Source of the DNA: Mycolicibacterium litorale
GTDB taxonomy: Bacteria; Actinomycetota; Actinomycetes; Mycobacteriales; Mycobacteriaceae
Length of the DNA: 64,000 nucleotides
Direction: 5' to 3'
Assembly (NCBI RefSeq): GCF_010731695.1
Contig: NZ_AP022586.1
Coordinates: forward strand, 4,836,001 to 4,900,000
The first letter of the stretch is position 1; the number at the start of each line of letters is the position of its first letter. A model generated the notes under the pieces. The model was not told the DNA's origin, made no database searches, and worked only from the letters and a program-made list of their open reading frames with translations. A program made the translations under genes and the position numbers. This document shows positions 28,627 to 37,683 of the stretch, one piece after another.

Positions 28627-29669
28627 TGCCAACGCCCGCAGAGGAAATCGACGTCGACGGTGTCGCCGTGCGCTTGACCAATCCGGACAAGGTCTACTTC
28701 CCCGAGTTGGGTTCGGCAGGCACGAAACGGAAACTGGTGGAGTACTACCTGTCGGTCAGCGCGCCGATGGTGTCCCTGCTGCGGAACCGGCCGGTGCATC
28801 TGCAGCGGTTCCCGGACGGCATCGACGGCGAGGAGATCTATCAGAAGCGGGTGCCGCAGAAGCATCCCGACTATCTGGAGACGTGCACCGTCACCTTCCC
28901 CTCCGGCCGGACCGCGGACGCGCTCAAGGTGACCCACCCGTCGGCGATCGCCTGGGCGGCGCAGATGGGCACGATCACGCTGCATCCGTGGCAGGTGCGC
29001 TGCCCGGACGTCGAACATCCCGACGAGCTGCGCATCGACCTCGACCCGCAGCCGGGCACCGGATTCCGGGAAGCCAGTGTGGTCGCCGTCGACGTCCTCA
29101 AACCGCTGCTCGACGAGCTCGGGCTTGTGGGCTATCCGAAGACCTCGGGTGGTCGCGGGGTGCATGTGTTCCTGCGGATCAAGACCGACTGGGACTTCGT
29201 GGCGGTGCGCCGCGCCGGCATCGCACTGGCCCGCGAGGTCGAGCGGCGGGCGCCTGACGCGGTCACCACCTCGTGGTGGAAGGAGGAGCGTGGCGAGCGG
29301 CTGTTCATCGACTACAACCAGAACGCCCGCGACCGCACCTTCGCCTCCGCGTACTCGGTGCGTAAGACGCCGATTGCCACGGTGTCGACGCCGCTGACGT
29401 GGGCTGAGCTGGCCGACGCGGATCCCGACGACTACACGATCAGCACGGTGCCGCAGTTCGTGGCGGGGCGCCCCGATCCGTGGGCGGACATCGAGGCGAA
29501 GGCCCAGTCGATCGAACCGCTGCTGGAGATGGTCGCCGCCGATGAGGAGCGCGGGCTCGGAGATCTGCCCTACCCGCCGAGTTATCCCAAGATGCCAGGG
29601 GAGCCGCCGCGGGTGCAGCCGTCGAAGAAAGTGGCCGAGCACTGGGACGAGAAGGGCAACCGAAAGTAG
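28626..29669 (+). CDS. LigD-type DNA polymerase/primase (PolD)
   Basis: Stand-alone archaeo-eukaryotic primase-type polymerase of 347 aa, the counterpart of the LigD polymerase domain. Catalytic acidic motif LRIDLDPQPG supplies the two metal-binding aspartates, GGRGVHVFLRI is the LigD-pol signature, and DYNQNARDRTFASAYSVR the C-terminal nucleotide motif. It fills short gaps and inserts ribonucleotides in the family. Start ATG overlaps the ligC stop. A perfect 12-bp hairpin follows the stop by two bases. Confidence 0.93.
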   Translation: MPTPAEEIDVDGVAVRLTNPDKVYFPELGSAGTKRKLVEYYLSVSAPMVSLLRNRPVHLQRFPDGIDGEEIYQKRVPQKHPDYLETCTVTFPSGRTADALKVTHPSAIAWAAQMGTITLHPWQVRCPDVEHPDELRIDLDPQPGTGFREASVVAVDVLKPLLDELGLVGYPKTSGGRGVHVFLRIKTDWDFVAVRRAGIALAREVERRAPDAVTTSWWKEERGERLFIDYNQNARDRTFASAYSVRKTPIATVSTPLTWAELADADPDDYTISTVPQFVAGRPDPWADIEAKAQSIEPLLEMVAADEERGLGDLPYPPSYPKMPGEPPRVQPSKKVAEHWDEKGNRK

Positions 29670-29671
29670 AT

Positions 29672-29700
29672 CGGCCCGCCACCGTAGAGGTGGCGGGCCG
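29672..29700. terminator. Strong hairpin between polD and a small secreted-protein gene
   Basis: A perfect 12-bp stem, CGGCCCGCCACC (29672-29683) with GGTGGCGGGCCG (29689-29700), and a GTAGA loop. It separates two convergent genes with stops at 29669 and 29717. No T-run follows in either direction. Most likely a bidirectional terminator or 3'-end stabiliser. Confidence 0.75.
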
Positions 29701-29716
29701 ACCGGGAGAGCTCGTA

Positions 29717-29992
29717 CTACGCGCGCGGCGTCCCGTACCCGGGCGTACCCGGCGCCGGGGTGGCGACGTGGTGGTCATTACGCCGCTTCAGGCCCAGAAG
29801 CCCGAGCAGACCCAGCAGGCCCGCCAGACCCCACAGGCCGGTGTTGTCGCCGTCTTCCTGCTCGTCGGCCTGTGCCACCACGGTGGTCGTCGGGCCCTGA
29901 GCGGGGACGTATTCGGTGGTGGCGTTGGCCACGCCGGCCCCGCCGAACAGAAGCGCACCGGTAGCGGCGGCGACAGCAACGAATTCACGCAT
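29717..29992 (-). CDS. WGxxGxxG-type small exported protein
   Basis: A 91-aa protein with a Sec signal peptide (REFVAVAAATGALLFGGAG, cleavage near ANA) and a C-terminal hydrophobic segment reading WGLAGLLGLLGLLGLKRR, then a Pro/Gly-rich tail. This WGxxGxxG helix plus basic stop-transfer resembles C-terminal sorting signals, so the protein may be membrane-anchored at the end (inference). Start is firm: GGAG at -9 before the ATG. Upstream there are 226 bases without a gene, which must hold its promoter. Confidence 0.75.
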   Translation of the reverse strand: MREFVAVAAATGALLFGGAGVANATTEYVPAQGPTTTVVAQADEQEDGDNTGLWGLAGLLGLLGLLGLKRRNDHHVATPAPGTPGYGTPRA

Positions 29993-30218
29993 AGAAACTC
30001 CAAACTTTGTGACCCGGAGGTCGTTCCGGGCCGGTGGACGGACGGACCATGGGCTGCAGTCCACGCACGCAGGGGAACGACGTTCGTCCCCCTCGGTCGC
30101 AAGGGATCAGATACCCCAGCGAATTGTCACGAAACGTTAATCTTCTGATCAGGTTTCGAGCGTAGAACGGTTAGCTGTTCTAATTCGGTCGGCCCGCACC
30201 GTCCTCACCGGCGCACAT
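29993..30218. other. Intergenic region upstream of the WGxxGxxG gene
   Basis: About 226 bases with no supported gene between two minus-strand genes. It is less GC-rich than its surroundings around 30120-30180 and contains CGAAAC (30130-30135) and GTTTCG (30153-30158) flanking the 8-base palindrome CTGATCAG (30145-30152). This probably includes the promoter for the gene at 29717; I cannot point to convincing -10/-35 boxes. Confidence 0.4.
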
Positions 30219-31280
30219 TCAGCTAACGGGCACCACTCCGCGCGGCAGAATCAGCGGCAAATCCGTGTAGGTCACGATGCCGGGAGGGGCCGCGACAACC
30301 GCGGGTATCGCGTTGAGCGGTGGGGTCGCGGTCATGATGTGACCGAGCACCATGAACTCCTCGAGCGTGGTGGCCTCGAAATCCGGGGGCGGCAGGAAGC
30401 CCACCTTCATCGTCACCGTGGGTCGTCCCGCGACCTCGATCACCCAGCCGTCCTGATCGATCTGCCAGTCCGGCTCCAGTGTCTGTCCCTTACGCCACCG
30501 CAGGGTCAGCTCCACCCGGGTGGTGCCCGCGACGACGCCCTTCCAGCTGACGAACACCCCGGCCACCCCGCCCGCCGGAATGGTCCACGACCCGAGGTCG
30601 AGATCTTCCGTGGTCTTGGCGTACTCGGCGTCGCAGCGGACCTCGTCGAACTGCACGCCCAGCGCGTCACCGATCATGCGCACCGCCTCACCGAAGACGC
30701 CGGTGCCGTGCGCGGTCATCGCCTGCAGCTCCGGATGATCGATCGGCTGCCCGAAGCCGACGGGCTTCTCGGTGGCGGGTGAGTCGTAGAACGTGGTGTC
30801 GGCCGCCTCGTTGACGGTCACCTTGTCGACGCGGTCGCAGATGCCCGCGGCGACGATCGCCAGCTGGTTGACGTAGCCCGGGCTGATGCCGGACCCGAAC
30901 ATCGTCGCCCCGCCGCGCTCACACGCCCGGGCGATCCGGTCGCGTCCCTCGCCCTGGTTGTGGCCGGTGATGAACGATGCGGTGGCGACGACGTTCACGC
31001 CGGCTTCCAGGATGCGCACGAGTTCGTCGACATCGATCCACATCGGGTTGTACACCACGACATCGGGTTTCAGCGCGAGAAGCGCCTCGACGTCGTCGGT
31101 GGCGCTGATGCCGAGCGGCTCGATGCCCACCAGTTCGCCGACGTCGCGGCCGACCTTCTCCGCCGACCAGGCGTAGCAGCCGACGAGTTCGAGGTTCGGG
31201 TTCGCGGCGATCGCCGCGACGGAGCTCTTTCCGACATTGCCGGTCGTCCACTGGACGACCCGATAGGGAGTGTTTGGCAC
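30219..31280 (-). CDS. NAD(P)-dependent oxidoreductase, dihydrodipicolinate reductase-like
   Basis: A 353-aa protein with an N-terminal Rossmann fold (YRVVQWTTGNVGKSSVAAIAA) and a C-terminal DapB-like catalytic domain, belonging to the mycobacterial family annotated as dihydrodipicolinate reductase-like or diacetyl-type dehydrogenases. It is not the lysine-pathway DapB, which is about 245 aa. Substrate unknown. It diverges from a TetR regulator gene with a 77-base gap that has a palindromic operator candidate, so it is likely the regulator's target. Confidence 0.85.
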   Translation of the reverse strand: MPNTPYRVVQWTTGNVGKSSVAAIAANPNLELVGCYAWSAEKVGRDVGELVGIEPLGISATDDVEALLALKPDVVVYNPMWIDVDELVRILEAGVNVVATASFITGHNQGEGRDRIARACERGGATMFGSGISPGYVNQLAIVAAGICDRVDKVTVNEAADTTFYDSPATEKPVGFGQPIDHPELQAMTAHGTGVFGEAVRMIGDALGVQFDEVRCDAEYAKTTEDLDLGSWTIPAGGVAGVFVSWKGVVAGTTRVELTLRWRKGQTLEPDWQIDQDGWVIEVAGRPTVTMKVGFLPPPDFEATTLEEFMVLGHIMTATPPLNAIPAVVAAPPGIVTYTDLPLILPRGVVPVS

Positions 31281-31309
31281 TCGCTCAGGCTAGGACGCGG
31301 GACACCGCT

Positions 31310-31329
31310 TTTTTACCGATCGGCGAAAA
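31310..31329. promoter_or_regulatory. Candidate TetR operator
   Basis: Twenty-base palindrome TTTT-N2-CCGATCGG-N2-AAAA, with a perfect 8-bp core at 31316-31323 and 4-bp outer arms. It is centred in the 77-base divergent gap between the oxidoreductase (30219-31280) and TetR (31358-32011) genes, the normal place for a TetR autoregulatory site. No experiment supports it. Confidence 0.5.
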
Positions 31330-31357
31330 TTCATCGCCCGCTGCGTAGGCTGAGTCC

Positions 31358-32011
31358 GTGGGAGACGAGCGTCGGGCGCGGGGCCGCCCGGCCCGCATCA
31401 ACCGCGAGCAGATCGTCGCCGCCGCGCGCCGGGCCGCAGGCCCGCAGCTCACCATGCAGGCCGTCGCCGACGAACTCGGTGTGAGCCGCAAAGCCCTGCA
31501 CTACTACGTCGGGAATCGCCAGGGCCTGCTCACCCTCGTCGTCCTCGACCGTTTCGACCACGAACTGCAGCGGGTGCGGCTGCCCGACGACGGCGACTGG
31601 CGGGCGGTCCTGCGCGCGTACGCGTTCGCGTTCCGGGACGGCATCGTCCAGGTGGGGGAGGGCGTCGACCAGATGCCGTTCAGCGGGGTCGGCGCGGTCG
31701 CGGTCCTCGCGCTTGCCGAGCGGGTGCTGGCCGCCATGCTGAGTGCCGGATTCGCCCCCGACGACGCCCGCCGCGGCGTCACCGCCGTCGCGAACATCGC
31801 GCAGTCCGCAGCCCATGACACCCTGCGCAGCTCGGTGCGGGACTTCCACCAGGCCCAGACCCGAGCCGCCCTGGAGCGGTCGGCGGACACCGACTATCCG
31901 GCGCTGCGCCGGGTCCTTGCCGCCGCCCCGTCACCGGACGACGGTCAGTTCGCGTTCGAACTCGACCTGGCGATCGCCGGTCTGGAGCGCCTGTTGGCGA
32001 CGACGCCGTGA
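31358..32011 (+). CDS. TetR/AcrR family transcriptional regulator
   Basis: A 217-aa one-component repressor. The N-terminal helix-turn-helix (about residues 17-60) reads REQIVAAARRAA...MQAVADELGVSRKALHYYVGN, then an all-helical ligand domain. Divergent from the oxidoreductase gene, so it probably controls that gene and itself through the palindrome at 31310. Inducer unknown. GTG start. The stop lies four bases before the convergent protease stop. Confidence 0.9.
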   Translation: MGDERRARGRPARINREQIVAAARRAAGPQLTMQAVADELGVSRKALHYYVGNRQGLLTLVVLDRFDHELQRVRLPDDGDWRAVLRAYAFAFRDGIVQVGEGVDQMPFSGVGAVAVLALAERVLAAMLSAGFAPDDARRGVTAVANIAQSAAHDTLRSSVRDFHQAQTRAALERSADTDYPALRRVLAAAPSPDDGQFAFELDLAIAGLERLLATTP

Positions 32012-32015
32012 TCCG

Positions 32016-33041
32016 TCAGGGGCCGGGGGCCAGCGTGGCCTTGCCCGTGCGTTCCTGGCCGGCGCGGTCGATCCACGTGATGTCGACGACGTTGCCCGGG
32101 TAGAACCGGTCCAAGGTGTAGGTCAGCGCGGTCGCGGACTGGAGGCGGGTGCCGTTGATGGCGATCAGCACGTCGCCGTCCATCAGACCGGCCGCTTCGG
32201 CGGGCCCGCCCCGCAGCACCTCCTGGATCAGCACACCCGGCACATCGCTCGGCGCGGTACGGACACCGACGCCCAGCAGCGCGGGCGGACCGATGTGGAC
32301 GGTGTCCGACGGAACCCGGGAGCGGATCTGGTTGGCGACGCCGATTGCATCGTTGATCGGGATCGCGAAGCCCTTACCGCCGGGGCCCATCCGGTAACTC
32401 ACCGACGCGGCGGTCGTGATGCCGACCACCTGGCCGGCACCGTTCACCACCGGGCCACCCGAATCACCGGCACGCACCGGCGCGGCGAACTCGATCAGCC
32501 CGTTCAGTTCGTCGGAGGCGCCGGTCAGCGAATCCTCGGCCTGCACGGTGCGGCCGAACGCGGTGACGCTGCCGACCTCACGGGTCAACGGGGCCGCGGA
32601 ACCTTCGGCGTTGCCGAGAGCGACGACGGGTTCACCGGCGGCCAGCGCCGCCGAGTCGCCGATCGGGGCGACCGGCAGCCCGCCCGCCCCGAGCAACTGG
32701 ATCACCGCGATGTCCCGCCCGCGGTCGTAGCCGATCAGCTCGGCCGGGAAGTTGCGGCCCGCGACGGTGGCGCTGATGCGGTCGGCCCCCTGGACGACGT
32801 GGTAGTTCGTCAGTACCTGGCCGCCCGGGTCGAGCACGATGCCGGTGCCCGCCCCGAAGGCGTTCTGGTAGTCGATCTCGGTGTCGATGCGTGCCACGGC
32901 GGGCTCGACGGCGGCTGCGGCCGCGAGCGGATCGGCCGGTGCGGCGCTCGATGTGGCTGGGGAGAGTGGCATGACCAGCGCGAGCGCCGTGGCCAGGACG
33001 ACCGACAGCACGGACAGCCAACGAAGACGGAGCATGCCCAT
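32016..33041 (-). CDS. pepA: Trypsin-like serine protease with PDZ domain (Mtb32A/PepA-like)
   Basis: Exported HtrA-type serine protease, 341 aa. A signal peptide (MLRLRWLSVLSVVLATALALVM) with cleavage near the SSAAPA stretch precedes the chymotrypsin fold with catalytic triad H81 (NYHVV), D110 (GRDIAVI) and S194 (GDSGGP). A C-terminal PDZ domain spans about 250-335. The sequence follows M. tuberculosis Rv0125 (32 kDa antigen) including GAGTGIVLDPGG and DSLTGASDELNGLI. Start ATG has AAGGG upstream. Most likely extracellular or cell-wall located. Confidence 0.9.
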   Translation of the reverse strand: MGMLRLRWLSVLSVVLATALALVMPLSPATSSAAPADPLAAAAAVEPAVARIDTEIDYQNAFGAGTGIVLDPGGQVLTNYHVVQGADRISATVAGRNFPAELIGYDRGRDIAVIQLLGAGGLPVAPIGDSAALAAGEPVVALGNAEGSAAPLTREVGSVTAFGRTVQAEDSLTGASDELNGLIEFAAPVRAGDSGGPVVNGAGQVVGITTAASVSYRMGPGGKGFAIPINDAIGVANQIRSRVPSDTVHIGPPALLGVGVRTAPSDVPGVLIQEVLRGGPAEAAGLMDGDVLIAINGTRLQSATALTYTLDRFYPGNVVDITWIDRAGQERTGKATLAPGP

Positions 33042-33130
33042 GAATTGCCCTTCGACGACGATTTATAACTCGGGTTCTGATGACATTCTTCGTGATCAGC
33101 TACCGAGGTGTCGAAGTGAGGGTTCTGACC

Positions 33131-33922
33131 TCAGTCTTCGAGCGCGATACCGCCGCGCGAACGGCGGCGTCGGCGCGGAGAATCACCCTTGCCGGACGGG
33201 CGCCGGTTGCGCAACCGGCCGTTGCCGGCGGGTTCGGCTTCGCTGGTGTCGGCCTCGGACGCGGCTCCGGTTAACGCCGACTCGGAGGACTCGGAGGACT
33301 CGGACTCGGAGGTGTCGGAGTCGGAGGTGTCGGTGGGCGTCGCCGCCGGTTCCGCGGCGTGGTCGGACTCCGCCAGTTCGGCGTCCTCGGTGGTGGCTTC
33401 GTCAGCCGTCGCCTCGTCGGTGGTGGCTTCTTGCGCGGCCTTGCGACGGCCACGGCGCCCGGTCTTGGCCTTGGGCTTGAGCGGTTTGGGCGGTGGCGGC
33501 GGCATCTCGGCGACAAACGCCAGGTAGAAGCCGAAGATGCCGAGCAGCGCAATCGCTGCGGCCGCGCCGTAGATGCCGAACAGCCACGGCCCGGCGGAGT
33601 CGAGGTCCAGCCAGATCTCGCTGATCGCCGCGCCCAGGATCAACGCGGCGGCCAGCACGTGCAGCGCGATCGACGCGATCCGCAGCCGAAGCGCCAGCTG
33701 CGGTGTGCCGTACTCCGGCCTGCGCGTGCGCAGCAGTGTGAACACCACGGGGAGCGCGGCCAGACCGATCAGCGCCGCGGTGACGATGCGCAACACCGTG
33801 CCGAGCGTGTGCGACGTCGAACCCATCAGCTCGAACCAGCGCGGCAGGACGAAGAAGAAGTACAGAACTGCAGCGATGACGGAGAACGATGCGTGCCAGA
33901 TGACCGCGACCGAGCGCCGCAT
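33131..33922 (-). CDS. lucA: LucA-like membrane protein
   Basis: Polytopic membrane protein of 263 aa with four hydrophobic segments (about 7-29, 41-62, 80-103, 113-138) followed by a long disordered, acidic/Ser-rich tail that ends in basic repeats (RRRRRSRGG). Position next to tRNA-Ser, SRP RNA and the aspartate aminotransferase gene equals M. tuberculosis Rv3723, known as LucA, which stabilises Mce1/Mce4 lipid importers. Orthology is by synteny and topology, not tested by alignment. It is single-gene by orientation. Confidence 0.78.
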   Translation of the reverse strand: MRRSVAVIWHASFSVIAAVLYFFFVLPRWFELMGSTSHTLGTVLRIVTAALIGLAALPVVFTLLRTRRPEYGTPQLALRLRIASIALHVLAAALILGAAISEIWLDLDSAGPWLFGIYGAAAAIALLGIFGFYLAFVAEMPPPPPKPLKPKAKTGRRGRRKAAQEATTDEATADEATTEDAELAESDHAAEPAATPTDTSDSDTSESESSESSESALTGAASEADTSEAEPAGNGRLRNRRPSGKGDSPRRRRRSRGGIALED

Positions 33923-33993
33923 ACTCCTCCTCGAGATTGGTGGCCGGCGGTGCGATCAGGACCTCGATCTCTGACCGCACCCCGGGCCGAGTG

Positions 33994-34079
33994 CGGAGGA
34001 TAGGGGATTTGAACCCCTGAGGGCTGTTAACCCAACCCGCGTTCCAGGCGAGCGCCATAGGCCACTAGGCGAATCCTCC
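33994..34079 (-). tRNA. serX: tRNA-Ser (anticodon GGA)
   Basis: Class II tRNA on the minus strand. Acceptor stem GGAGGAT pairs with ATCCTCC; discriminator G is at 33994 and CCA is not encoded. The anticodon loop is CTGGAAC with anticodon GGA at 34043-34045, the long variable arm lies between the anticodon and T arms, and the T loop has GGGTTCAAATCCCC. Located between lucA and the SRP RNA as serX in M. tuberculosis. Confidence 0.95.
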
Positions 34080-34151
34080 GCGGGCAATGGTAGCCGACGA
34101 GCCGACCGCGCCCGTCGCGATGGCCCCCGAGGCGGGTATTACACTCAGGTC

Positions 34152-34237
34152 GGACCCCGCGCGGCGTCCATCCTGTGAACTCCCCCAGGGCCGGAAGGCA
34201 GCAAGGGTCAACGGGCTCTGGCGGGTGCGCGGGGTCC
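34152..34237 (+). ncRNA. ffs: Signal recognition particle 4.5S RNA
   Basis: Small bacterial SRP RNA. The universally conserved apical motif GGCCGGAAGGCAGCAAGGG is at 34189-34207 in both internal-loop halves, and the ends GGACCCCGCGC (34152-34162) and GCGCGGGGTCC (34227-34237) form the closing helix. The transcript may be a few bases longer at either end. Its gene precedes the aspartate aminotransferase gene by about 40 bases, in the usual mycobacterial order with dnaX. Confidence 0.95.
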
Positions 34238-34243
34238 CCTTGA

Positions 34244-35554
<1,311 letters not shown>

Positions 35555-35588
35555 CCATCCGTCGTATGCCGTCGGTAGCCTGCTGACC

Positions 35589-37490
35589 GTGGCGCTCTAC
35601 CGCAAGTACCGACCGGCGACCTTCGCGGAGGTGGTCGGGCAGGAACATGTCACCGAGCCGCTGTCCACCGCGCTCTCGGCGGGCCGGATCAACCACGCCT
35701 ACCTGTTCTCCGGTCCGCGGGGCTGCGGAAAGACGTCGTCGGCGCGCATCCTGGCCCGTTCGCTGAACTGCTCGCAGGGGCCGACCCCGACGCCGTGTGG
35801 CACGTGTGACTCGTGTGTCGCGCTGGCGCCGAACGGGCCGGGCAACATGGACGTCACCGAACTCGACGCCGCCAGTCACGGCGGTGTCGACGACACCCGC
35901 GAACTGCGTGACCGCGCGTTCTACGCCCCGGCGCAGTCGCGCTACCGCATCTTCATCGTCGACGAAGCGCACATGGTCACCACGGCCGGCTTCAACGCGC
36001 TGCTCAAGATCGTCGAGGAGCCGCCGGAGCACCTGATCTTCGTGTTCGCCACCACCGAACCGGAGAAGGTGCTGCCGACGATCCGGTCGCGCACCCACCA
36101 CTACCCGTTCCGGCTGTTGGCGCCCAAGACGATGCGGACGTTGCTGGAGCGCATCTGCGCCGACGAAGGCGTCACCGTCGACGACGCGGTGTATCCGTTG
36201 GTGATCCGCGCCGGCGGCGGTTCACCGCGCGACACGCTCTCGGTGCTCGACCAGTTGCTTGCCGGGGCTTCCGGCGACCGGGTCGAGTACGGCCGCGCGC
36301 TGGCGCTGCTGGGCGCCACCGACGTCGCGCTGATCGACGACGCGGTCGACGCGCTGGCCGCCGGTGACGCCGCCGCACTGTTCGGTGCCGTGGAATCCGT
36401 GATCGACGCCGGACACGATCCGCGCCGGTTCGCCACGGATCTGCTCGAGCGTTTCCGCGATCTCATCGTGCTGCAGGCGGTGCCCGACGCCGCCGCGCGC
36501 GGGGTGGTCGACGCGCCCGGTGACGTTCTCGACCGGATGCGGGACCAGGCCGCCCGGCTGGGGGCCGCGACGCTGGCCCGCTATGCGGAGGTGGTGCACG
36601 CCGGGCTGGGGGAGATGCGCGGCGCCACCGCTCCCCGGTTGCTGCTCGAGGTGGTGTGCGCGCGGCTGTTGCTGCCGTCCGCCAGCGATACGGAATCGGC
36701 TCTGCTGCAACGGGTCGAGCGCATCGAAACCCGCCTCGACATGTCGATCCCGGCCTCGGACATGCCTGCGGTCACCCGTGCGGCGGAGCCGGGCAAGACG
36801 TTCATGCGCAGAAGCCAGGCGCAGGACGCACCCGCGCCGACCGAGCCGGCGCCTGCGCCGCGTCCGGAGCCTGCGCCGCGTCCGGCGACTCCTCCGCCCA
36901 CCCCGCCTCCGCCGGCTCCGGAACCGGTGTCGCGGCCCGAGCCGACGCCACCGTCCGCCGAGCCGACTCCACCGTCGCCGCCTCCGGTGCGCCCGCCCGC
37001 TGACCCGGTGGTCGAGGTGCCTGCGACGGCGCCCCCGGCGGCCGGTGCACCCAACGCCGCGGCCGTGCGCAGCATGTGGACCACGGTTCGGGAGAAGGTG
37101 AGGCAGCGCAGCCGCACCATCGACGTGATGCTCGCCGGCGCCATCGTGCGCGCGGTGGAGAACGACACGCTGGTGCTGAGCCACGAGTCCGCGCCGCTGG
37201 CGAAACGACTTGTCGAACAACGGAACTCCGACGTCATCCGCGAGGCGCTCAAGGATGCGCTCGGCGTGAACTGGAAGATCCACTGCGAAGCCGGCGGCGC
37301 GCCGGCGAATGCTCCCGCGGAGCCGGTTCGTTCGGCACCCGTCGCTCCGCCTCCGCCGCCGGAGGACGATGAAGAGAGCATGCTCGCCGAAGCGGTTCAC
37401 GAGGACGCCGGTCCGCGGCGTGATCCGGAGGAAGCCGCGCTCGAACTGCTGCAGAACGAACTCGGTGCCCGCCGAATCGAAGGCAGTTAG
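35589..37490 (+). CDS. dnaX: DNA polymerase III subunits gamma and tau
   Basis: Clamp-loader ATPase of 633 aa. AAA+ domain with Walker A GPRGCGKT (42-49), zinc-binding cysteines C61, C70, C73 and C76, Walker B IVDEAH, and the sensor-type ATTEPEKV. A proline/alanine-rich linker (about 410-490) joins it to a C-terminal tau-like segment with RTIDVMLAGAIVR. I see no A-rich slippery heptamer for programmed frameshifting, so only the full-length form may be made. GTG start. Downstream are two hairpin repeats before the convergent methyltransferase gene. Confidence 0.95.
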   Translation: MALYRKYRPATFAEVVGQEHVTEPLSTALSAGRINHAYLFSGPRGCGKTSSARILARSLNCSQGPTPTPCGTCDSCVALAPNGPGNMDVTELDAASHGGVDDTRELRDRAFYAPAQSRYRIFIVDEAHMVTTAGFNALLKIVEEPPEHLIFVFATTEPEKVLPTIRSRTHHYPFRLLAPKTMRTLLERICADEGVTVDDAVYPLVIRAGGGSPRDTLSVLDQLLAGASGDRVEYGRALALLGATDVALIDDAVDALAAGDAAALFGAVESVIDAGHDPRRFATDLLERFRDLIVLQAVPDAAARGVVDAPGDVLDRMRDQAARLGAATLARYAEVVHAGLGEMRGATAPRLLLEVVCARLLLPSASDTESALLQRVERIETRLDMSIPASDMPAVTRAAEPGKTFMRRSQAQDAPAPTEPAPAPRPEPAPRPATPPPTPPPPAPEPVSRPEPTPPSAEPTPPSPPPVRPPADPVVEVPATAPPAAGAPNAAAVRSMWTTVREKVRQRSRTIDVMLAGAIVRAVENDTLVLSHESAPLAKRLVEQRNSDVIREALKDALGVNWKIHCEAGGAPANAPAEPVRSAPVAPPPPPEDDEESMLAEAVHEDAGPRRDPEEAALELLQNELGARRIEGS

Positions 37491-37511
37491 ACCGGCGGGG
37501 GCACGAGTGGG

Positions 37512-37571
37512 CGCGAGACTGAAACCTCGCAGCCCCTACTCGCAAAAGCGCTGTGTAGCTTCAGCCTCGCG
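37512..37571. repeat. Inverted repeat downstream of dnaX
   Basis: Arms CGCGAGACTGAA (37512-37523) and TTCAGCCTCGCG (37560-37571) pair at 11 of 12 positions. With a second hairpin at 37612-37675 it fills the 193-base gap between the dnaX and methyltransferase stops. The core resembles other gaps (8312, 52551). Confidence 0.65.
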
Positions 37572-37611
37572 AAGGCCTCTCGACCGGCCACGCATCGAAT
37601 GTGTCGTGACG

Positions 37612-37675
37612 GCGCCGAGTGTGTCCACACGGCTGGATTTCCCCACGAAACTCGCCGTGGTTACACACTCGGCGC
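37612..37675. repeat. Perfect inverted repeat before the methyltransferase stop
   Basis: Arms of 13 bp, GCGCCGAGTGTGT (37612-37624) and ACACACTCGGCGC (37663-37675), with a second inner pairing of CCAC..GGC and GCC..GTGG, giving a stem of some 20 bp around a loop. It lies between the convergent stops of dnaX and the methyltransferase gene. Probably a dispersed chromosomal repeat with terminator function. Confidence 0.7.
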
Positions 37676-37683
37676 AAGCACGC

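Noticed and set aside
35589..37490. Programmed frameshift producing gamma in dnaX
   Set aside because: No slippery A-rich heptamer with a following hairpin was seen in the expected region.
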